Below are positions 34,201 to 43,478 of a stretch of 64,000 nt of DNA, piece after piece (the stretch's first letter is position 1; every line of letters starts with the position of its first letter). Made by a program: the position numbers and the translations under genes. This stretch comes from Reticulitermes speratus (taxonomy: Eukaryota > Arthropoda > Insecta > Blattodea > Rhinotermitidae). The stretch lies in contig JAJKFL010000042.1 of assembly GCA_021186555.1 (NCBI GenBank), forward strand, positions 16,840,521 through 16,904,520. The letters run 5' to 3'. A model generated the notes under the pieces. It was not told the DNA's origin. It did no database searches and saw only the letters and a program-made list of their open reading frames with translations.

Positions 34201-35978
34201 GAAATTAAATGCTCCAGGTTACTTGCAGTTTCCATATCCTAGAAAAAATTGAGTAAAGTAGGAACCAGGCATTAATTTTAGCGCTGTTGCTAGGAATTTT
34301 AAGAGCCAAAGCGTCATAACGCCGTAAGTCATTCATGGCCCAATCGGCTCAAAATTCAGTAAGACGTGCTGCTGAGAACTCACATAGCCAGAGTTCCTGA
34401 TGTAGAATTTCTAGTTCAAGAGACCTGTTTCGCTATTACTATTGCATAGTAACTTATTTTGTTGAAAATACTTATTGAATTACTGAATATGTATACATTG
34501 TAGCTCTCGGATATTCTCAGAATTTCTCAGCTTCACATTTGTTTTTTGTTAATTTACATAAAGTTTCAAACACAGTGCATCATTATACTTGTGTTAAACT
34601 TCAGTACGGATTTAACTTGCAAATCCTCAATATGTTATTATTTACAGACAGCAAACCTTATGCTACATACCATTTTCCCACGCTTACCATGTTCTACAAA
34701 AACAGTATATTAAACACGAGTTGTATACGTTTCCAAGATCTCATACCATACATTCTGTTAGGACCCTAAGGTAAGTTGGCACTAATATCACTTCCGCCAT
34801 ACAAGCTCACTCTTCAGCCATATTGTTATTATTGATTTTAGGAAATATAAATTCACGGTATTGAGGTGGTCTCGAATCGTATAACCGCTTTAAAAAGTTT
34901 CATCAAAATGAATCAAATCTTTAAGAAGTTTAAAGAGAAAAAGTTCGTTGTGATGAGAAGCTAAGAAAACCATATCAAAATAATTTACCAATTGGAGCAG
35001 GCAAATTAATTCCTACGTAGGTTGTTGAAGTTAGTTATTAAGATCTTCCAAGATTTCTGTAAGGAAGTCATACGTTACGATTAACAAATCTTTAACGTTT
35101 TAACTTATAAATTTCTTTGGTGGAAAACAATGAGTATTAGAGAGTGTTGCTTATTATATTTGACAGGAAACTACCTACTATATTGTGAAATGTTTTAAAA
35201 TTGAATTGTTGGAGCCAGGGTATTTTTTCGGTATGTGGATAGATATTCGCTGGATAGGTGTTCAAAGGCATAACAACGTCATTTTTCAAAATATTTTCGC
35301 CCTTCCAATATATCTCAGAGGAAAAAGAAATGCGTTTCTGTGTAGGTGGACTGGCATCCAAAATGCATCTCCATTTGCTGCTCATACTGGACAAGAGAAT
35401 GGAGTAAGTACACAGGCCTGTGGGGATTGAAACCTCCCAAGCAAATTTGTAGAAGTTATGGTCATGCTTTTAACATCGTGACCTGGAAGACAAATGCTCT
35501 ACAGGTAAAAGCATTTGTGTCGTATATTTTGCAGATACAGGAACTGGAATATCCCAGTCAGTATAGTGTTTGTTTATGAACTGGATAATCTGAGTTACAT
35601 TCCCGGTAGGGTAAAAAACTATTATTTTCGCCCCAAGTCCATTCTGGCTCTGTGACTGATCCAGTTTTCTGTCCAATGGGTGCCGCGAACCCTTTCCACA
35701 ATGTAAGGTAAGGGGATTATGAAGATTTCCCTTTGCCTTTACAGATGCTATCCGAATTACACAATTCTTAAAAACGAGAAAAGTGCAACAATAATATATT
35801 TTAAATATGCGACGAGGATTTCTTTGCAGGAAAGAAAGTGCAATGAGAGGAAAGTGGCGGAAGAATACTGCTGGGCGATAACACTGGTAACGGGCAGTCA
35901 TGCTGCTGCCGAGCTGGTTCTAGTGTGTTGGACATTTCGATTTAAACAGGACTTCCAATGTGCATACGTGTGTATTTG

Positions 35979-35983
<5 letters not shown>
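34201..35983. other. Unannotated stretch with the window's longest ORF
   Basis: The 143-codon minus-strand frame at 35470-35901 is the longest in the window. It shows no recognisable domain, overlaps an 86-codon plus-strand frame, and has no supporting neighbour. I do not call it a gene. Confidence 0.5.

Positions 35984-36015
<32 letters not shown>
35984..36015 (+). repeat. (AT)16 microsatellite
   Basis: Uninterrupted AT dinucleotide run of about 32 bp. Confidence 0.97.
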
Positions 36016-36017
<2 letters not shown>

Positions 36018-37832
36018 CGACTTGCGCAAAATTGGAATCCAGCCGGACATTTCGCAACGTAACTGCTGCGTAAGTCGGAGAGGGTGTGTCTGTTAAGTAA
36101 CTTTAAAAGGTGGAGCTTGGACACATGGATTACGTTATTACATCTTACCGATTAGACCTTCGGACGGGAAACTTATTATACTGACTTCCTTATTTCGTGA
36201 CTTTCCTCGGTGTATTTGTGCAAATGGCGTGATAGTGACAAGAACATTTTCTTTCACCTCTCTTCTCATTCATAACTTAAAATTTCAAAACTATATATTG
36301 CCTACTGGACGACTTCGCCCGTAGCTCAGACTCAGCTTTAAATGATAGAGTAATTAGTGAATAATGAAATGGAAAGGCATAGAAAAAAGTAGTTTGACTT
36401 AATGTGAGGTAGCATGTTATCCTATTATTTGCCTGGAGAGACTGAGAGAAACCACGAGGACCGTCAGCCAGGATGGAATATTCTGGGGTCGAGATTTGAA
36501 ACCATGAACTGCTGAATAAAATGTAGCAGTGTTACCCCTTCTAGAAATTAAGCAATTGCCTATTTCTTTGACTCCGACAAAATAAGCAGAAAAGAATATA
36601 TTTTCCATCGGTACGCCCTACAGCATGCTATTTCACTTTCTTCTTATATGTTGTGAGCAATAAAGAACTTTCAATTGGGGTGGCCACGTGGGAGTTTTAA
36701 ACCACTTGTTGAGGCGGCCATTTTCGTAAGTTACTATAACATTACCTGTGGTGAACACCACATTTCCACAGACGAGTTACTTGGAGTAAGACGTGCTCTA
36801 TGTCCAAAAGTCCTTGCCCTTGCGTGCCATTAATTTAACTGAATCCGTAAATAAAACCGATTAATTGGTCAATTAATTGACAGACGTTGTGACTTTATAG
36901 GGAAACAAAGTGCCTTTTCTAACACTGGACTCTTCGGCAATTAACTTATATTTTATCTACCGTAATGAATAGTTGTGTTTGTGTTTGTGTTTGTGTGTAT
37001 TTCATAGTGTTCTTTACTTCCGTAAGGGATATATGGAGATATGAGTATTTAGAGTGAATCTTGGGTGTTTGAAGTTAAAATAAATTAAAATATCTTACGG
37101 TGACAATGACAATATTTGAAAATTTGCTGCAGCAAAAGAGCGATCAGGAAATGTTTGCCTCACTTCCGTCTTACTCTCTTAAGACAGTTGCTTTGCTAGC
37201 AAGTCGAACACCAAAAGAATGAGGTAAAGTCTTCTCCAATTTTTCTACAATAACACACAAAGGAGTACAAAATGGAAAGTGTGTGAACAGACTCAGTTAC
37301 GTACGGGAGATTCGATAATCGATACATAAAATGTGAGAAGAGGTGTGAATCTTTTACCTGTGTTAGTTGAGAAAGTAACACAGAAATAGCCTTATCAATC
37401 TTCAAAATTTTATAATCATGCAAAATATTATTAAAATATTTTTTGGGGGTAAGACGTCTTAGGAATTTACTGACCTTTCGGATGAACGCGCTTTCTTCCT
37501 TAAGTTTTACAGGAATTTTTTGTTTACGTGTACTGGGAAAGCTCAGTATTTATTGCTTTTGCTTGAAGTCTTTCTTTAGGCTTGGTGAAACTGAGTGAAT
37601 GAAAATCTGAAATTTGACTGGCTGAAAAATTATTGGCTCCTAAAGAAGGACTCAGCTAAATTAAGTTCTTATTAGTAGTTATTTATTTATTCCGGTACTT
37701 GCCTGTCATCGTCGCTTTTGTCTTAGCCAAGCACTTGAATCAATCAACTAAACGGATATAAATTACGTTCAGTTGTTATTATGAAGCCTGCATTTTTTAT
37801 TTCGAAAGAAGTTAGTCCCAATTTGTGTTACA
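36016..37832. other. Unannotated stretch
   Basis: Contains a small (TGTGTT)n-like run near 36970-37000. No gene or repeat family was recognised. Confidence 0.5.
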
Positions 37833-37880
37833 CTGAATTTATATTACACAACTTCTTTTAGTTGTGTAATATAAATTCAG
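37833..37880. repeat. Perfect hairpin, 20-bp arms, 8-base loop
   Basis: CTGAATTTATATTACACAAC at 37833-37852 and GTTGTGTAATATAAATTCAG at 37861-37880 are exact reverse complements, separated by TTCTTTTA. There is no U-run that would suggest a terminator, and the genome is eukaryotic. It directly abuts the family D SINE at 37884 and contributes to that SINE's target duplication. Confidence 0.97.
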
Positions 37881-37883
37881 GCC

Positions 37884-38151
37884 GATCCCAGTGGCCGTGA
37901 GGTCTAAGGCGTAGGTCTTCGGCCGCTCGCTTACTAGGATCGTGGGTTCGAATCCCACAGGGGGCATGGATGTCTGTCTCTTGTGAGTGTTGTTTGTTGT
38001 TGTCAGGTAGAGGTCTCTGCGACGAGCTGGTCCCTCGTTCAAAGGAGTCCTATCGACTATGGTGTGTCTAAAGTGTGTGACCATGAAACCTCGACGAAAC
38101 GAGGAGGCCCAGGCCCATATAGGGCTGTCGAGGCATAGGGAAAAAATATAT
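37884..38151 (+). mobile_element. SINE family D next to hairpin, 13-bp duplication
   Basis: It matches the copy at 30290 throughout: GATCCCAGTGGCCGTGAGGT, B box in GGGTTCGAATCCC, GTCAGGTAGAGGTCTCTGCG, GAGCTGGTCCCTCGTTC, and an A-rich end. It is flanked by ATAAATTCAGGCC at 37871-37883 and ATAAATTTAGGCC at 38152-38164, with one mismatch. The left duplicate lies within the right arm of the hairpin at 37833-37880. Confidence 0.95.
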
Positions 38152-38164
38152 ATAAATTTAGGCC

Positions 38165-38559
38165 TCTGACTGTTCCAGTGCTGCTTATTTTTGACTTGCA
38201 AACAATATTTCACATATAACTTTTTAAGAACGAAGTTTCAACGTAAAAATTTACTTAGATTTGAAGGAGATGAGAACATAGGTTACACTCATGTAAGGTA
38301 AATTAAAAAGGCATAAAGAAGAATGTATCGTGATATATTTTAACATCGAATACTGACAAAGACTACCATGTAGGTAAATCCACTAGGACCCCAGAAGTCT
38401 ATATTCCCTGCAGATACTTTTAACTGCATCTTTCTAAATGAAGGTCGGATGCCGTAAATTTAGTGCCAAGAGGACTTCAGGTCGACAGCCTGATAGTACG
38501 CTCCATTTTACAGAGGGGGTATTATAGAGCGTAACAGCGCGAGATTATTCCTAACAGCA
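38165..38559. other. Unannotated stretch
   Basis: Nothing recognised. Confidence 0.45.
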
Positions 38560-38770
38560 GTTGAAGATGAAAGTCTTCAGGAATATGAGGCCTTGTCTTT
38601 TGGCGGGTAGTAGCCATCGTTTCGAAGGATTGTAGTACCCTTATCTTCAGAGTCAAGAGGGTCAAGAAGCGGCTTGGTCATGATGGTGCTGGCATTACGC
38701 TTTTAGAAACGTTGGGAAACGCTCGCCCAACGACAAAATGTCACACCCCAGAAGACTTATTCTTTATGCC
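38560..38770. repeat. Possible degenerate hairpin-type repeat
   Basis: CCATCGTTTCGAAGGATTG, then TTATCTTCAGAGTCAAGAG, then GAAACGTTGGGAAACGCTCG follow the order of motifs seen in foldback arms (a CGTTTCG block next to an ATCTTCA block). Pairing is poor and the arms are not defined, so this is a tentative relative only. Confidence 0.3.
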
Positions 38771-39384
38771 GCCCGAATATGCCTTACGCTTTTGGCAGAA
38801 GAAATTAGTAAAGGCATGTTCACATTTACGTTCGAGCTGTAATGCGACAATTTAATGTACTTTAAAAATTTACTCAAAAATCTCGAAAATATATATTACG
38901 TGAAACAAAATTATATTTAATTAAGTGTTTTATATATTTACATATATGCGGGGCGTAAAAATTCTATTACGGAGAAGATTCATTTAAAAGTCTGATGACA
39001 AAAAATGTGAATATACACTACTTTTCTGTTCAGTGCTTCCAGTTACCAGAAAGAAAATCGTAATATATTTTGAATGTTGTTTGTAAAGAATGAGATCTCG
39101 TTTTACTCCCAACCTGATATACGTATACCATATTTTTATTAAAGGTGTTTTTAAATTGTAGTGCCAGATGATGGGCTGCATTAAGGCCGAAACATGTGGC
39201 ACTAAGTGACGATTAACTAAAAATATTTGTGTTGTGAACAACGGTCTGTGTATCATTTTGTTCCGTTGTATGAATTCACAGCGGAATATATAAACTAAAG
39301 AGCATTGCTTTGTTTGAAGTTTCCCAAGGCTTCATTATCGTGTGCGTCCAAAATATGCCATTATGACAAACGTTAAAACAGAAT
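38771..39384. other. Unannotated stretch
   Basis: Includes the motif AAGGCCGAAACATGTGGCAC near 39184, which resembles arm motifs of hairpin repeats but lacks a partner. Otherwise AT-rich. Confidence 0.4.
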
Positions 39385-39540
39385 ATTTTTGGAATAATAC
39401 TGAGCCGAAAACACCGAAGTACTCGGAGAGAAACCTGTCTAAGTGCCGCTTTGTCCATCACAAATCTCAAATTGACTGTTCCGGTTCCGAACCGGGTCCT
39501 TCACATTACAGGCTGGCGACTAACTCTCCGAGCCACGAAG
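39385..39540 (-). mobile_element. SINE family A', minus strand
   Basis: The plus strand shows the reverse of a family A body and head: CACCGAAGTACTCGGAGAGA, AACCTGTCTAAGTGCCGCTT, TGTCCATCACAAATCTC, a B-box remnant TTCCGAACCGGGTCC, and CTGGCGACTAACTCTCCGAG near the head. The inner flank (GGAATAATACTGAGCCGAAA) is closer to the A' copy at 59075 than to standard family A. Confidence 0.8.
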
Positions 39541-39654
39541 GTGTAAAGATTTAGTTTTTAGAACTTTTTATTTGTGGTTTGTGATCGTCCGGAATGCTAT
39601 GTTTCGTCGCGGGGTTAACAGAGAAGGATATTTTGTTTTTATAGCAATTTTCAA

Positions 39655-39775
39655 GTCCTGAAGATGGAGGCACGATATTCATGCGAAACGTTGGGATTTC
39701 TTAACGGCGCCACATAGTGCAACATCCCAGAATATCAGAATTTTCAGCGTCAAAGATGTGGAAACATCAACCCTC
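39655..39775 (+). repeat. Degenerate relative of the foldback right arm
   Basis: The blocks CCTGAAGATGG, then GCACGATAT, then GCGAAACGTTGGG, then AACATCCCAGAATATC and a late GATGTGGAAACATCAACCC follow the same order as the right arm and tail of the foldback family (CTTGAAGATGG, CGATAC, CCCGAAACGTCGG, ATATCCCAGAAGAG, ATCAACATCGCGG). No left arm was found. Confidence 0.4.
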
Positions 39776-40837
39776 ACAAAACTCTCTCTATTAGAAAAAG
39801 AAATCGGCTAATTCTCTCGTGGGAAATAAGAGAACGACCTTCCCTGAAGGTTTGTCTTTGAGAAAATGTTGTGTGAACCACTTGATGAATAAGTCAGTGC
39901 TAATGTACGACTATTTCCGGTTCATGCATGCATATGACCCTTGAAAAACTTATTTTATTGCTCTCTATCTCTCAATTACCTATGCCTTCGAGTCTGGGAA
40001 AAGTATAGTTGTAGGGACTGATCTCTCGCAGCCCCTGCAGTGTTTATTATTTTGTATACGAGAGATGGTGGCACGCTACCGGATCAGGTCTCTAGACTCC
40101 AAGTTCGGGCGCCTGGTTCCTACCCTCATGGCTTTGCAAGGTCCGACGTTCCAGATCTAGCCTGGAAGCTGGAGGGTCGGACCGTTGCGGCACAACAGAA
40201 CAGATAATATTTAGTACTCTATAATGTATATGCACGACGTTTCTAAATTGATTTGAAACTGTTTAAGTGCGGCATCTTTCCCTTAAATTTTTGCGGCGCC
40301 TCTCCTAATCTTCAGGGAGAGAAGCTGCACCCACCCGACCCCCTCCCCACGGAATGAAGAACATGGCGGCTACATGATGTGAAGGCAAGATCAACAACGT
40401 CGGAAAAATCTAATGCATAGTGATTGCACACGTACTTCGACTGGAAGTAATTAAGGCTCATTTTGTGAACACTAGAAAAGTTCGAGCATAAAATTAATAA
40501 ACTCACAGCATAAAATCAGTCATAAGTCACGCAAAACAGCGCAGATATTCACTACTTTCACTCACAGCACCTCTCTAGACTCACTGAATAAGCACATGTG
40601 CTGCGGTCTGCAGAGGATTACCATAACCCACCAAACTAAAAAATGCGGCGTCTCTCCTGCCACGGCATCTCTCCCGGAATTACTATATATACTAGTAGTA
40701 ATATGCCATGTACACTCTTTATGCGATAATACTGGGCAAAGAACTTTATCTTCCATATATCTTTATCAAGTACTGACGCTAAGCCGTGGAACTTATCTCC
40801 ATTCCTGCATGGCTTCACTGCATGTTACAGTAACAAC
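39776..40837. other. Unannotated, relatively GC-rich stretch
   Basis: GC-richer blocks (near 40040-40190 and 40290-40370) contrast with the surroundings. The motif TGCGGCGCCTCTCCT at about 40292 recurs as TGCGGCGTCTCTCCT at about 40644 in the same orientation. No gene could be assigned. Confidence 0.4.
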
Positions 40838-40846
40838 TATCTTCAT

Positions 40847-40967
40847 GAGATCTGCGCTGTTCTGGGATATTACGCGGCGTCGTGTGGTAATTATCACACG
40901 ACGACGCGTAATATCCCAGAAGAGCGCAGATCTCATCAACATCGCGGCGGAAGCCTGAAATCAAAAA
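40847..40967 (+). mobile_element. Foldback element, minimal hairpin copy with duplication
   Basis: The arms at 40847-40890 and 40891-40934 are 44 bp each, abut with no spacer, and pair with about three mismatches. They are followed on one side only by the tail at 40935-40967 (CATCAACATCGCGGCGGAAG, CCTGAAATCAAAAA). TATCTTCAT at 40838-40846 is repeated at 40968-40976, and a following G makes a 10-bp match possible. The larger copy at 19577 has extra arm sequence and a spacer, so this looks like an internally deleted form. Confidence 0.93.
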
Positions 40968-41005
40968 TATCTTCATGCAAAATATGGGTTTTACTGAGAT
41001 AATAC

Positions 41006-41295
41006 GTGGGCCGGGATAGCGTAGTCGGTATAGCGACTCGCTACGGGCTGGACGGTCTGGGGATCGAATCCAGGTGGGGGGCGAGACTTTCGCAGCCATC
41101 CAGACCAACCCTGAGGCCCACCCAGCCTCCTATACGATGGTTACCAGGTCTCTTTCCCGGCGGTAAAGCGGCCGGGGCGTGGAGTTGACCACCCGCCCTC
41201 ATCTCAGTGCCAGGGTTAAAGAAAGAGTAGAGCTATACCTCTACTCCCCCTCTGGGCCTTCATGGCCTGTTCTAGGGAGAACTTTGTCTTTTACC
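41006..41295 (+). mobile_element. SINE family B, full length, perfect 15-bp duplication
   Basis: Best family B copy. The head has GATAGCGTAGTCGGTATAGC (A-box-like) and GGGGATCGAATCCAGG (B box). Next come GACCAACCCTGAGGCCCACC, the CTCTTTCCCGGCGGTAAAGC block, CGGGGCGTGGAGTTGACC, AAAGAAAGAGTAGAGCTATA, then TGGGCCTTCATGGCC and TTTTACC. The flanks TTACTGAGATAATAC at 40991-41005 and 41296-41310 are identical, so the insertion is probably young. Confidence 0.97.
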
Positions 41296-41310
41296 TTACT
41301 GAGATAATAC

Positions 41311-42195
41311 ACTCAAAAATTAAATTAGCCTGCTAACTTTATATTTGGTGCTGCCTGCTTATTTATTATTAATACTGCCTGCTAAATTCATACTTGACGC
41401 TGCCTGCTAAATTGTCGCTTAGAAGCTAAATGTCACATGTAATTAAAATCAGATAAGCTGTGTCTGAAACGAAACACTGTCGGGATGACAGGGTAGAAGG
41501 CTGAAAAGTTAGAACCTGAGAGGATAATGAGATGAAAGTATAGGAAGGACAGCAGCACAGTACATCCATGCGAACTGTGCACAAAGAACTTCACAAACAG
41601 TATCAGAGTACAGCGCTCGTATATGGCTTAAGGGTCACAGAGCTGGCCTATGTAACTACATGTTTTTCCAGTATTATAGTACAGCTGGTTAATCCCTTAA
41701 CACCATCAATTTCTGTAAGAACATTTTACTGTCCACCTGTGAGAGAATAAAGTGGCTGAGATAATTTTGTATAAAGGAATTCACCCACTTAACATCCTTG
41801 AATTTCCCCCTTATTAGGATTGTGTGAAGAAGAGTGTTCCAGAAATTGATTGGAATCACCAAAACAGCTCTGCTAATATTCACGGAAAGCAGGATTCAAA
41901 ATTATAGCAGCCAATATGCTAAGTGAACTTGGAGAGCCTTTGACGTGAAAATTTGGTAATGAGCACATGCGATAGGTTAGCAGATTCTGTTGTATATTTA
42001 TACTCTAACTGCAATGGAACTCTCATTTTGTCAGAAGCTAATTGAAGCTAAGCTAGTGAGCAAACTCTCTTTATTCTGGAGGATAAAAGTTATTCATGCC
42101 TTCACGTGAGCCACCCACTGTAATCCATCTTGAGCCACGTGAATCCAGTTCACACAACATGCCTGTAACATTACTTATGCCTAGACGCCTACATC
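41311..42195. other. Unannotated stretch with short direct repeats
   Basis: Three nearby copies of a CTGCCTGCTAA-like motif occur at about 41328-41412 (TAGCCTGCTAACTTTATA, ACTGCCTGCTAAATTCATA, GCTGCCTGCTAAATTG). No gene was recognised. Confidence 0.45.
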
Positions 42196-42203
42196 GTCTA
42201 ATG

Positions 42204-42403
42204 CAGGGGTTTCAACCCGCGGCCCGCCAGTCGTGTTTTATGGCCCGCGGCCACATTTGTATATTAGGTACATACGTACTACAAAAATTACAAAATAATT
42301 TAGGAGGTTATGTTGATCAAGTTTTGTGATTTTGACACGTATGGCCAAAGAACGAGCCCGTAATAACGGTTGTGACCCTTTTCCAGAAAATTTGGACGCC
42401 CTG
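42204..42403 (+). mobile_element. hAT-like MITE, 200 bp, 8-bp duplication
   Basis: Begins CAGGGGTTTCAACCCGCGGC and ends TTTGGACGCCCTG, whose reverse complement starts CAGGGCGTCC; CAGGG ends are typical of hAT elements. The GCGGCCCGCCAG and GGCCCGCGGCC blocks near the left end resemble hAT subterminal sequence. The flanks GTCTAATG at 42196-42203 and GTCTAAGG at 42404-42411 form an 8-bp duplication with one mismatch. It is too short to encode a transposase. Confidence 0.85.
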
Positions 42404-42411
42404 GTCTAAGG

Positions 42412-43182
42412 TTTTATTTTCTTTAAATTTTCTGGTCGCAAACCTGTCACTCCCAATGCATACTGCATGTCCCGCTCATCTTATCGATCCCTATTTTATA
42501 ATAACAATATTAGTGAAGTGTAAACATTAAGGAAATCTGCCATCTTATTTTCTCTGCAATTACTTTCCCATATCAGGTCAAATTATTATCCGTAGCCTCC
42601 TGCTCTTACATACATTTGATCTCATACGTTTACACAGAGACAGGGGGTCTCTGTTTCGAATTGGCAACTTAATTTATGAAAAAGTGTTGGAAGATAACTT
42701 TACAAACTTATGTACGTATATTGTGGGCGCTTTGATTTCAGCTCTAATAAGAAAAGTTCAGATGTAATTTTAGTGCTGCGCCACTGCTTTCCCACGTAGT
42801 CCCCGCCGTAAAGATGTGTTTCTTTTATCGTGGGACGAGCTTTTCTACTTTCTGTTAAAAAAAGTCCTCAGATTTCTGTTTTATCGACCACTGCCTTACA
42901 TCTTTTTCCACCTCGGCATCGTCTTAAATCCTGTAGCCACTCTTTCAGCGAAGGAAACAAATTTTAATCCCCCGGCTACGAGCTCCCTTGTTCCCATAAA
43001 AATTAGTGTGGGTTCTTTAGGAACGAAATCATAGGCCGTATCAATTTTTATTCGGCTTGATTCTCACACTTAACCCTGAACTTTTTTATTTAAATACTAG
43101 ATTTCTTCTAAACTTATTAACTTTAAGGACCTTCCTTTGTCAACTCTATCAAAAGTAACGTACTTAATGCAATACTACATAT
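42412..43182. other. Unannotated stretch
   Basis: No recognised features. A plus-strand frame at 42816-43034 has no domain. Confidence 0.45.
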
Positions 43183-43478
43183 CAGGGGCAGGATTTTACC
43201 CAGTATTTAGACTTGTTTCTAAAATATAACATTATCCTATTACATAATAATTTACATTGTTCTTTAACACAAACTGAAGTCAAATCAGAGAAATTATTTG
43301 AAGATCAAGCATTAAAAGCTCAGTTATATATGCTTTTTGATATACTTTTTAAACTGTCTTTGGAAAATAGCGCTTTATCTGATTTGACTTCAGTTTGTTT
43401 TATTGAAGAGTGTAAATAATTATACAATAACATTATATTTTACAAGCAAGCCTGAAGAAAGGACATATTCTGCCCCCG
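43183..43478. mobile_element. MITE with long terminal inverted repeats, hAT-like ends
   Basis: The arms of about 105 and 100 bp start at CAGGGGCAG on the left and the reverse complement of CTGCCCCCG on the right. They include an exact 21-bp match: the left arm at 43269-43289 begins ACAAACTGAAGTC and the right arm is at 43378-43398. Outer parts are about 80% similar. Flanks CTACATAT and AATCATAT could be a worn 8-bp duplication (5 of 8 match). The central part is about 90 bp. No transposase is present. Confidence 0.75.

Noticed and set aside
35470-35901. 143-codon minus-strand open frame, longest in the window
   Set aside because: No recognisable domain, no flanking exon structure, overlapping frames on the other strand, and a length that can arise by chance in 64 kb.
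40596-40958. 120-codon plus-strand frame overlapping the hairpin
   Set aside because: Its C-terminal half translates the foldback arms and tail, and similar peptides arise from every copy of that repeat.
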